Origin: Trichostrongylus colubriformis
Lineage: Eukaryota > Nematoda > Chromadorea > Rhabditida > Trichostrongylidae
NCBI GenBank assembly: GCA_963978905.1
Contig: OZ022258.1
Span: 40,160,591 to 40,224,590, forward strand
Length of the DNA stretch: 64,000 nucleotides
Direction of reading: 5' to 3'
The translations under genes and the position numbers were made by a program. The notes under the pieces are model-generated. The model saw only the letters and a program-made list of their open reading frames with translations. It had not been told where the DNA came from and did not search any database. This document shows, in pieces, positions 34,033-43,805 of this stretch; the stretch's first letter is position 1, and each line of letters begins with the position of its first letter.

Positions 34033-35330
34033 TCTCTACTATATGTAGTATGTCTATTCCTCTAAGTGTGTCTGTGTATGCCTGTGTGTTTCCATGTGTC
34101 CGTAATGGAACTCATATCCCGCGTCGGAGCAGTGAAGGAGCCCTCAATTTTACAAGTGAAATAATGGCTGGGACGGGGACCCTAGCATGGTGAAGAGAAG
34201 TAAAGAGCGTAGATCAGCGAATGTCACCAAATTTGTTTCGCTTTCATATCAATCCTAGAGCGCCGACAGTCATATGTTTTTTGAGTGAAATTCGGGAGCA
34301 TCAGTAGCGGGTGATTCAAACTGATAACGCTTGATGAGATTAAGGAGCGTGAGAGGAAAGTGTCGCCAATTTCATTTTGCCATTCCAGCTGATTCCAGAG
34401 CGCGGACACTCATAGTGATATGCGGGATGGAGCAGGAATATGAGAGGTGGGATCCACACTACAAAAGTTGGTAAGATTCCATAATGAACGTAAGAAGATA
34501 AGTGTCACCACATCCGTTTCACTTTTCGCCTTGACTGCAGCATTCATACTCATAGGTGTTATGCGGAGTGGAACGGAAACATCGATGGTGAGTGATTCAA
34601 GTTGATAGCGGCTGATAAGTTTTGTCAAAAAGCGTCAGTAGGCGATCGTCGAACATTTGTTTCCTCTTTCATCCAACCGTGGAGTGTCCACTATCATAGT
34701 TACTGCACTAGGTGGTACGGATACTTTGATCGTGATTGATTGAGTATGATAACGACTGATACCGTTTGATAAAAGCCATCGCAAGTGGATGGGATGAGGT
34801 CCTGTGAACGGCTTACTAATACAATACGACCGGTACGGTTGAAGTGTTTGATGCTCAGTGTCACTCGGAAAACACAATTGGTTTGTGCTCTGATAACAGC
34901 TGCAGTATTGTATCTACCGTCAAACTGTTTATCTTTCCAAATAATGTCAACAGTCTTTTGATACCGCAATTTTCCTGAATAATCTAGATGCTATCTAAAA
35001 TGACAAAGGAATTGGACCGTTTTTGATGCGGCGCCAGAAGCGAACGCGTCGACCGCTGGCCCATTCGAAATTCTAATTGGTAATGCATGTTCAGTAAGGG
35101 ATAAGCATCAATAACTGGCAATGATACAGCCGAAGAGTCAGATATTATGCGGTAAAGAGATTTGCTCCTGATCCGATATAAGATGTAGGGAAAGCGTCGA
35201 CCGCTGAATCAACAGAACTTCTGAAAAGTGGTGGATGTGATTTACAGTGGTATGAATGAACTATCAACTATTGATGAGGCTCAACCACCCCAAGTACACA
35301 GCAAGTGAATTATTTCGTAATCCGATATAG
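34033..35330 (+). mobile_element. Helitron-like element H10
   Basis: 5' end A|TCTCTACTATATGTAGTATG, with a TG tract and CATATCCCGCGTCGGAGCAG. Diverged monomers lie at 34200-34760, and a 3' half resembling H3 runs to about 35330. The 3' terminus is not clear and the LTR retrotransposon lies just downstream. Right boundary approximate. Confidence 0.6.
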
Positions 35331-35492
35331 GTAGGATTACTCCAACTTCTAGGCTACGCAGTACAACAGGTAGTGGGTTACATGGTGGTACATGGCACCG
35401 CCAAAAATCTCGGAACGCGGAGAATCCGATACTCCAATGCGCCAAAAATCCCATTCAGGTGGGTATCAACGCATCTATGAGAGAGGTGTTAT

Positions 35493-35685
35493 TGTTGTGC
35501 CTCGGGGTACAGGAGACGAAGAAGTCGCAGATTCATTAGTGTTGAAAATAGAATAAGCTATAAACGAAACAACGGGTTTATATACAGTCCTAAATGGGCG
35601 GTCCAGATCATTGACCTCTGTTCCTTACACCACCCACACTGACGTCGATCCCTTCGTGCACGCCAACGAATCCAGCAATCCAATA
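35493..35685 (-). repeat. 3' LTR of the Ty3-type element
   Basis: Aligns along its length with 38484-38675 (GAAGTCGCAGATTCATTAGT, AACAACGGGTTTATAT-CAGTCC, ATGGGCGGTCCA-ATCA, GATCCCTTCGTGCA). The copies differ at scattered sites, indicating an old insertion. The short length is unusual for an element with full coding genes. Confidence 0.9.
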
Positions 35686-36008
35686 CCTTCCTCCTATGAC
35701 GAACACCACTAATATGAGTCTTCTTCCTCGGATTGATCTGTAAGCGAGTCGGAGGGCGTCTTGTCCGCGCTTGACGTGGAGTCGAAGTTGGCACGACGAC
35801 AGGCAGTGTTGCGGGGCGGTCCTCGTCCTGCCCACTATTCTGGTGCTGTGTCGGCGTACCGGCGTCCTCACACGGCAGGGGAAGTCGAGCTACTCAATGA
35901 TCACAGTCGTATCGCTCGGGTGGCTTTTGGGGCGCAATTGATTGGCGTGTCTTTTCCAGCTTTGACCGTCGACCTCAATATCGTATAGGCATTGTCCACG
36001 ATGAAGCG

Positions 36009-36860
36009 TCACACGTCCACGAAATCATTTCGGGGATCCGATGCGGTAATCCCAACCCACACAAGGTCATCGGGCTCAAAGCTCTTCAGGCGCGCACCGT
36101 GATGTCTACTGAACTTGGCTTCCATCCGTGAGTTCCATCCAGGCTCAGTGACAATTTCGATAGGTTTCAGCAGTGTAAGAGTAGAACGTAGACGTTTTCC
36201 AAAAAAGGCTTCACCTGGTGATTGTCCCGACAAGGTGGAACATGACGTTCGACGATAGTAGTGAAGAGGAACGTTTGTAGAGCTTCCTGGGTTCTCTCTT
36301 CCCTTCCGAGTTTTTAAAGGCTTTTCTTGAACGTATTTATCATGCGCTCCGCTTGGCCATTGGATTGCGGATGAAATGGCGGTGGGCGACAATGCTTGAT
36401 TTCGTTTCGAACGCGGAACTCACTGAATTCCTTCGATGTAAATCGCATCCCATTGTCTGTAACGAGTGTCTCGTGATATCCATACCACGAAAAGACATGG
36501 CGGAATTCCTTGATAGTTGTAGGATATGTCGTGTGCGATATCTCAATGATTTTTGCCCATCTAGAATAGGCGTCCACAATCCACAATGACAAGAAACAAC
36601 CGTCCATCGATTGGCCTTGCAAAGTCTGCAAGGATTCGGTTCCATGATTTTTTTGGCCATGAGTTACAAAGAGTCCGAATGGGGTCCTTGGCGTTTTCCT
36701 GGCAAAGAGAGCAGGATTTCACCTTTTCCTCTACATCCCTGTCAATGCCCGTCCAATAGCAGTAATCCCTGGCCAACATTTTCATCCTTTTGATTCTTGG
36801 GTGGCCGTCGTGTAGATCCATAAGGACAGCGGCATGCATGGGCAGGCTACGGGGAATCAC
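36009..36860 (-). pseudogene. Ty3-type integrase
   Basis: Runs right to left in three frame segments. The zinc-binding region (36860-36740) has LHDGHPRIKRMKMLARDYCYW then KSCSLCQ, an HHCC-type finger. The catalytic core follows: first Asp near IADF, second in LVTDNG, and Glu in SNGQAER, 35 residues after the second Asp, matching the D,D35E spacing. A C-terminal stretch has GQSPGEAFFGKRLRSTL (about 36170-36230). Integrase inserts the cDNA copy into chromosomes. Frame breaks between 36630 and 36560 and near 36320 split the ORF. Residues needed for catalysis appear retained, so decay is recent in this domain. The plus-strand open frames over 36353-36793 are antisense shadows. Confidence 0.85.
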
Positions 36861-37375
36861 GATACGATCCCCAAACAGTAGGCCATCCTCTCAGTGAGAT
36901 TATTGCGCGTCGAATTGGAGTCCTTTGCCTTCCTTTGCCATTTTCCGGTTTGAGCATTCCAGTGATAGGAGAAAGCACCTTCTCTTCTAGTGGCCACTCT
37001 ATGTCCATGTCCAGAGCTGCGACATTTGCGTACGGTACTGGACGTTTCTTTTCAAAAACTGGTACTGCCGCTTCTCAGCTTCAGTGTTGCTCTGGTTGCC
37101 GTACATCGTCCGAGACCATGGTCGAAGACTGCTACAAACTTAGCCTTCAGCTTGGCGACGATGTCGTCTCGGGAGGCAGATACGTGGTCAACGATTATCA
37201 TTCGATGTATGTGATACTTCCTGACAGCTTTGTAGAGATCGAGCAGCTGCTCGATCCATGGCATTCCGAAGACGCTGCATTCATTTCGGTCACGAATCAA
37301 GTTTCACGTCCGAGAAATAGTACACCAAATGAATTTGTGACCTTAAATTCCGTCTCAAAACATCCGCGAAATTAG
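36861..37375 (-). pseudogene. remnant of RT N-terminal lead-in; RT/RNase H deleted
   Basis: On the minus strand the frame over 37300-37052 ends VAVFDHGLGRCTATRATLKL, the typical lead-in to a Ty3 RT, and continues across a frameshift as KKRPVPYANVAAL and EEKVLSPITGMLKPENGKG (to about 36930). The sequence then passes at once to the pre-integrase phrase VWGSYRDSP / IPRSLPMHAAVL. The palm, the YxDD box and all of RNase H, normally over 1 kb, are absent. The deletion junction is between about 36940 and 36870. Confidence 0.8.
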
Positions 37376-37457
37376 AGAGGAGAAATTAGAGAGGAGTAAG
37401 ACTGGCTGCAAATCCAGTCACATCTGTCTTCTGAAGGGAGGGCGCTGCGAGCTGCTT

Positions 37458-37817
37458 CTATTTCGAAGCTGAGATGATGGTGATTTCAGCTCCAGTATCG
37501 AGCAGAAGCTGGGTTGGGTGACCATAGATGCGAACGTCCAGATGTGGGTGGTCATCCCTCTTGAGAGCTGCTATGACGTTGTTGATGCTTCGATTACGGC
37601 GAAAACGCATGGCCGGTCCACGTTGCGGCCTTGATTCCTCGTTGTCGGATCGAGGTTGGTATGCGTTCCGCTGATACTTCTGTTGCTGATGCTGCTTTGA
37701 CTTCTTCCGTCGGTCCCTTTTGCGGCGAATGAAATTGACTGATGGATCGCACTCGAGCATTTCAGGGTCCTCCTTGTACGATCTGAGCAGCTGGCATTCC
37801 GCAGTAAGGTCTTTCAA
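37458..37817 (-). pseudogene. gag nucleocapsid-like tail and aspartic protease
   Basis: The 119-codon minus frame holds a basic stretch (RRKRDRRKKSKQHQQQK) and then LLLDTGAEITIIS, the DTGA active-site motif of retroviral-type aspartic proteases, near the end of the frame (about 37470-37508). The protease would cleave the Gag-Pol polyprotein. No CCHC zinc knuckle was seen. A stop follows shortly after the motif. Confidence 0.85.
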
Positions 37818-37819
37818 GG

Positions 37820-38457
37820 TGACCTTCTCGGTCTGGTCCAGCTTCCTGAGAAGGCGGATACAGTAATCGTCGAAGTCGAGTCATTGAATCCACCTCTGTA
37901 GAACAAGCATTGGATCCCGTCAAAGTCTATAGCATCAAGCTTGGCCTCCGTGCAACTCGTCTTGACTAGAAGCTCGTAGTTGTTAAACTCCTAACCTTCG
38001 TACCTCATCGAAGCACTCGAAACGTCGGAGCGTCTTTGCGGATCCGAATTGCCGCTCCAGCACCTCCAGAACCTCGTTACAAGACATTCCCGATGGCTCA
38101 TTAGGCGACGTGGCTGCTGTCAGCATTCGGTGAAAGTCCTGGTCCATGGAAGAGACCAGCAGGCGTATTTCCTCCTTCTTCTCAAAGTCACCACACTTGT
38201 TGTCGAACATCTTCATACCGCTTGAACCATATGTCGAAAGTGCGGCCTTGGACTGGATCGTGGGTGAACTTCTCTATTCGACGGTGGGGGGAGTCGAACA
38301 TCGCATGCCTGTCCTTGATTATGAGCGGGCTAGCGACAGCAGGTGACACAGACATCTGCATGAGCTTCTTCATAGCGTCTCCTTGTTCGTCCATACAGCG
38401 CGACTGGAGATTCGACTGCTAATGAATGGCTTGGAGAATAGCGGGAAGAGCGTCCAT
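37820..38457 (-). pseudogene. gag capsid-like region
   Basis: The likely gag start ATG is at 38457-38455 (MDALPAILQAIH), followed by an in-frame TAG. The frame then continues as MDEQGDAMKKLMQMSVSP and EKFTHDPVQGRTFDIWFKRY, with a frameshift into EEIRLLVSSMDQDFHRMLT and LEVLERQFGSAKTLRRFECF (38216-37983). The WFKRYED and VLERQFG phrases fit the structural capsid domain of nematode Ty3-type Gag. Broken by at least one stop and one frameshift. Confidence 0.7.
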
Positions 38458-38483
38458 ATTAGTGAGTCCTTGCTGATCGTCAG

Positions 38484-38675
38484 TGTTGTGACTCGGGGTA
38501 CAGAAGACGAAGAAGTCGCAGATTCATTAGTGTTGAAAATAGAATAAGCAGTAAACGAAACAACGGGTTTATATTCAGTCCCAAATGGGCGGTCCACATC
38601 ACTGACCCCTGATCTTTTGACCACCTACAGTACGTTGATCCCTTCGTGCAGATCAACGCGTCCAGAGATTCAACA
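38484..38675 (-). repeat. 5' LTR of the Ty3-type element
   Basis: 192 bp, partner of 35493-35685. In the minus sense it begins TGTTGAATCTCTGGACGCG and would contain the promoter. No obvious TATA box was seen. Confidence 0.9.
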
Positions 38676-38680
38676 GTTAT

Positions 38681-39719
38681 AATCATCTAAGGTTGAACTG
38701 CAGGACCATTCAGCCGTTCAGCTCCGTATGTGGTTGTATCCTTATCGACTCCCTTATCACAATCATTCACTTGTGGATGGACGACAGATCTACCAACATA
38801 CCACATATAGACTGACATACCGACAAACATAAAGCAGAAATTAGGTGGTTTACATGATAAAGGGATGAAATATGGAAGAGCTGTAAGGGGTCGGAAGGGA
38901 AACGCAACTTTACGTCCCGTGACTGAATGCATGAAAGTTGTTTAGCCCACAGCCGAAGCTCCTTCCCTTCTGTAGGCTCACGCTATAGTATATCTCCCCT
39001 TCTTCCACATGAAAAAAGCATCTGCCACTATCTGCTGTGGGAACAATATCGTAGAAGCGCTCTCTGCACGTTTCTGCGCCTATGCAAGTCTGCGCGACAT
39101 AAAACGTAAAGTCGCGCTCCCTCCTCACCCCCACTCCATCCCCCACCGAGGAAATTTGACCTCGGTTGCCCTATCAGCCACCAGCTAGTATCGCATGCAT
39201 CAATATCGCTAGTTAACAAGCTGTCAAGTTTAGTGTGAATAATTGTGTGTAAAACTTGGCAAAACAAAACGTGGTAAAACCTGAAACATAATTGCTCTGA
39301 ATTGTATTCTCGTACCAAGAACAACATACAAGGGTTTTTCCGTGACTTTGTCTTTGCCTCCGTTGTCTTGAGTGGTAGAACTTTTCGCCATTGTTGCTTG
39401 CCAGAAACGAGTAGTCAGTGAGTAAGTCGTCAGAAAAATGAAACAAACTATCGTGATGACACTGGAAAAACATCTCGCACAATCAGCCACCTTTGATAAG
39501 GCTCACTTATGCAAAATTTCATCTTACGAATACATAATCCGCCAAGCAGGTCTATTTGTGCGATCGTCTGCGTGTTTGCCGCGAAATTCATGAAACATGG
39601 TACTCTGGATTTTACAAAGTTCTAGGGGGTGGATAGGGAATATCAGTGGAGGATGGACAACACTTATAGAGAGGCAAGTGTCCTAAAATTCTCCACGCTT
39701 TCGTGTTCGACCTTAAAGG
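38681..39719. other. unassigned spacer
   Basis: Open frames up to 99 codons on the minus strand (39028-39327 and overlaps) with no recognised motif. Confidence 0.35.
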
Positions 39720-40270
39720 CACTGATAGGGAAAATTCGGACGAAATGTGAAAAAAGTGGTGAATATGACGGGCAAGATGATCAGTAGTAAAACCGTGAAT
39801 AGAAGACGAAACTCAATGACCAGAAACTTGAAAAATAAAACTCCTTACCCGTCACTGATTCTCGACGTGGACGAACATTCCGTCAAGAGGCTAGTAGCCC
39901 TGGCGACTTTGCCATTGGCATGTAGCCAAGTAATCAATGCGCAAAACAGCGAGGAAACAATACAAAAAATTCACAAGACAGCCCATCATTAACTACAGAT
40001 GAGCGAAGACATCAAGTGAGAAATAATGAAATTGAAAAGAAATAGAAAAGAAAAACTCGCACGAAAGGCACGAAAGCGTGCCGCAATCGCTCCGGCTGTG
40101 CCGCTCGCCTCGGCTCCTCCCACCCCAGCCAACCAGGGAAAGCTCGTCGCTAGGAGTCAGGCTGCCATGAGTCCAGGCGGCTTGCCCTCATTAGGCTACC
40201 TCCGCCACAGCTCAAGGGGACGCCTTCGCGGGGATTCCGCCATGCATAGGCCTTTCAGATCCGTAATTTT
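39720..40270 (+). repeat. U/W composite repeat, copy 2
   Basis: CCCGTCACTGATTCTCGACG, CCGTCAAGAGGCTAGTAG and GGCATGTAGCCAAGTAA match 31775-31860. CCGCCACAGCTCAAGGGG...CGGGGATTCCGCCATGCATAGGCC (in parts) matches the W end at 32080-32136. Confidence 0.7.
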
Positions 40271-41032
40271 TTACTGAATGACTCCTTTTGGGATTCCATA
40301 TCACCCACATTACCCCTATCACTGACTTTAAAGCATTCGCATTGGTAGGTGTCGTGTGGGGGGGGGGGTGAGACAGGTGCTAGCGAGCGACAACTGCTTA
40401 TATTAGATGAGAGCCGACAATAAGTGAGTATGACGGATCGCAAACACCGCTCACTTCTGCTACACGACCACTACAACCCATTAGTGAGGAGAGAACACCT
40501 TTGAGTAGTTATAGGTTGTTTCAGAGCGATCGTAAGATGCAGATACTTCTCTGGAAGTGAAAGCTTGATAGGAGTTTCAGTGTCAGTCGCAACTGAGCGC
40601 CGACAAATTAGGTCTTGAAAGGGAATTGCCTAGATTTACTTCCATTTAACACTGTACCCTTATGGAGAATCAGACGCCATTTCCTTTTCTGCAGCAAGTT
40701 TTCCAAAGAAATCTGTTAGCTTATAGAACGAGTTTACTATTCGTTTGTAGGGTCAAGGATGAAAAGCACAAAATGGAATACTTTGGTATTCATCTGAGAT
40801 GTTTCGCAGCAGGTGCCTCGTGACGGGAGGCACTGACTCTTCAAAGGCACAATTAAGGATAAGAAAAAAGTGAGACCAAAAAGACATGTTCTCTGGAAAC
40901 TAATATTCCACGTCAGAAGACGTGGTGTGTGGCAGAACTCGCATTGAAAAAGCGCGATTTGGGATCTTATAACGATCCGACAGCACTACGAGCCGTGCTG
41001 CCTTTCATCCGTCGAAGGCATTTATTTATTTA
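40271..41032. other. unassigned spacer
   Basis: A run of about ten G lies near 40360. No gene or named repeat recognised. Confidence 0.35.
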
Positions 41033-42039
41033 CCAGTGGGCTGGCGCAGATTACAGCGCGCGATTCATGGCGATGTTGTGCAAAATGGGTGTGTTCGGCC
41101 CGACCACAGCGGAGCGGAGATTTCCTTCCCTCTGCTTTCAGCTGAGCTATTGAATTGCAAAAAAAGCAGGAAGATGGCGTGATAAAAAAACATTTTGGTA
41201 TCGGTATACTTCAATCGCTTTGCATGGAACCCATTTTGCACGTAATCCACATGAATCGCGCGCAGTAGTGTGCGCCAGCCAACTGGTCATCATTGGGAGT
41301 TTGGGTAGTTTGGAAATCGATAGTTTTGTATTCGATTGCATCGATTGGTAACAAATAGATCATTTGCTGAGCTCTAATTCCTACACATTGATGGTAGAGT
41401 CATATCCCGCTTATCGATGTTTCTCCCTTTTGTAAACATGCTTCATTACTCGGAATTCTACATAGTCTAGCGGTCGATACCCAGTGTTGCTGCAAGTACC
41501 GCATTAGAAAATGATTTCGAGTGAACCGCTTGCTTTGCTATCACAAAAATAGGTTGTATCATGATTATCAATGGAGATCGCATTATGAAGAGAAACGCAC
41601 CATCTTTTGGAACGCCAGGCATTCAGCTGTCGATACATCGGTCAGTGATATCAGAACATAAACAAAATATGTTCACCCGATGCCACTGCGCATCAGACGC
41701 TTTTGCTAAAGCGGTCGTACAATGTTAGCGAGGATTTCATCCCATCCAATCCCTAACGGTTCTTATCAGTCACTGTAAGCCGTTATCAGTTTCACTGAAG
41801 CTCCTGTACCCAACAGCACCATTGAGGTACCCGTACCCTACAATACCTGCGAATATGAGCATTCCACTGTTAGCCGTAGAAGCAAGGCGGCCTCGGTAAC
41901 ATTTCCCTTTCTCACGCTCCTAATCGAAGCTTATCAACCACTATCAGTTTAAATCACCCACTATTAATGTCCCCGTCCCACCCGTGACAGACGGACAAAC
42001 ACACACACAGACATACCAAGCGAATTATATATAGTAGGA
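41033..42039 (-). mobile_element. Helitron-like element H11
   Basis: Reverse orientation, about 1007 bp. The 3' end CCACTGG is at 41033 (flank A41032), with module 41033-41286 bounded on its inner side by CCAACTGG|T. The 5' end TCCTACTATATATAATTCGC is at 42039. Only one or two satellite monomers remain (near 41880-41985). It stands head-to-head with H12, 86 bp away. Confidence 0.75.
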
Positions 42040-42125
42040 ATACACCAAAACTGGTGTGCTTCGGAGTAATTCGTATTCCGTGTGATTAAAGACCATGACA
42101 AAACGAAAGCCATGGGAAGAGATAA

Positions 42126-43805
42126 TCCTACTACATATAATTCGCTCAGTATGTCTATGTGTGTGTCTGTGTGTGGGCGTGCGTGTGTTTGTCCTTCTGT
42201 CACGAAATTCATGTCTCGCGTAGCAGCAAAGCTGAATTTTACAAGTTATATAGGGGGTGCTTAGGGAACCCCAGCGGTGGTGGACCGAAAGTGATAGCAG
42301 CTGATAAGGGCAAATAAGAAGCCTCGGAAGGCAGATGTCACCTAATCCGTTTCGCCTTTCGCGTTGATCCAAGAGCGCTGACACTCACAGGTGTTGTGCA
42401 GGGTGGGACGGGGACATTAATGGTGGGTGACCCGCACTGATAACGGTTGATAAGATTCGATAAGAAGCGTAAAAAGGCTAGAGTCGTCAAATCCGTTTCG
42501 CTTTTCGCATTGATCCCGGAGCGTTCATACTTACAGGTGTTTTGCGGTGCGGAACGGGGTGATTGATGGTGGGTGATCCAGCTTGATGACGGTTGATAAG
42601 ATTTGATAACTAGCGTAAAAAGGCTAGAGTCGTCAAATCGGTTTCACTTTCGCATTGGTCCCGGAGCTTCATATTCACAGGTGTTTTCCGCAAAGGGACG
42701 GGGACATTGATGGTGGGTGATCCAAATTGGAAATGGTTGATAAGATTTGATAAGGAGCATGAGAAGGCAATTGTCATCAAATTCGTTTCGCCTTTCGCGT
42801 TGATCTAAGAGCGCTGACACTTATAGCGGTTCAGCAGAGTGGGACGGGGACATTAATAGTGGGTGGTCCAAACTGATAATGGTTGATAAGATTCGATTAG
42901 GAGCGTGAAAAGGGAAATGTCACCAGGGTCGGTTCGCTTTTACGGTTAATAGTGGAACCTTCACATTTGCAGGTATTGTAGGGTACGGGGACCTCAATGG
43001 AACTGTTGGGTACAGCGGCCCTCAATGATAACGGCTAACGGTGGCCGATAAGAACCGTTAGGAATTGGATGAGATGGAATTCTTTACATCGCTTGATACC
43101 ACTATAACACCGCTTTAGCAAAAGCGTCTGATGCTCAGTGTCATTAGGTGAACATATTTTGTTTATGTTCTGATATCACTGACCGATCTATCGACCGCTG
43201 AATTGCCTAGCGTTCCAAAAAATGGAGCATTTCTTTTGATACTGCGATCTACATTGGTAATCATGATACGCCTATATTTGTGATAGCAAAAAAGGCGTTT
43301 CACTCGGAATCATTTTCTGATGCGATACTGACAGCAACACTGGGTATCGACCGCTAGACTATGTAAAGTTCCAATTAGTGAGTATGTTTACGAAAACGAT
43401 ATACATCGATAAGCGGGATATGGATCTACCATTGATGTGTAGGAATTAGATGCTTAGCAAGTGAACAAATCGTGACCAATCGATGCAGTCGAATACAAAA
43501 CTGTCGATCTCTAAACAATCCAAATTCCCAATGATGACCGAAACCAGTTGGCTCGCGCACACTACTGCGTGCGATTCGTGTCGATGACGTGCAATCGGGT
43601 TCGATGCAAAGCGACTGAAGTATAATAACACCGAAATGCTTTTTTTATCACGCCATCTTCTCTGCTTCTATCCGAATAAATAGCTCAGCTAAAAGCAGTG
43701 GGAAGGAAATTTCCATTCAACTTCACAACTGTGGTCGTGCCGACCAAACTCATTTTGCACAACATTGCCATGAATCGCGCGTAGTAGTGTGCGCCCGCCA
43801 ACTGG
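42126..43805 (+). mobile_element. Helitron-like element H12, canonical copy
   Basis: 5' end A|TCCTACTACATATAATTCGC (42126), then a TG tract, TCATGTCTCGCGTAGCAGCAAA and TATAGGGGGTGCTTAGGG. Monomer markers GAGCG(CT/TT) sit at 42373, 42519, 42664 and 42809 (145-146 bp apart). The AT-rich 3' half follows, then the module from CCAGTTGG (43544) to CCAACTGG|T (43805). The hairpin GCGCGTAGTAGTGTGCGC ends 11 nt before the terminus. No Rep/helicase ORF. A good type copy for the family. Confidence 0.8.

Larger units (their letters stand above)
35493..38675 (-). mobile_element. Ty3-type LTR retrotransposon, internally deleted
   Basis: 3183-bp element on the minus strand. Two LTRs of about 193 bp start TGTTG and end CAACA or equivalent in element sense, flanked by a perfect 5-bp target duplication GTTAT (35488-35492 and 38676-38680). 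A polypurine tract AGGAGGAAGG in sense abuts the 3' LTR (35686-35695). The order gag, protease, (RT deleted), integrase is that of Ty3-type elements, which copy through an RNA intermediate in cytoplasmic particles. The RT/RNase H block is missing and gag and integrase carry stops or frameshifts, so it cannot move on its own. No convincing tRNA primer site was seen beside the 5' LTR. Confidence 0.9.

Noticed and set aside
36935..37375. 146-codon plus-strand open frame
   Set aside because: Antisense to the retrotransposon's protease-to-RT segment, which has recognisable protein homology on the minus strand.
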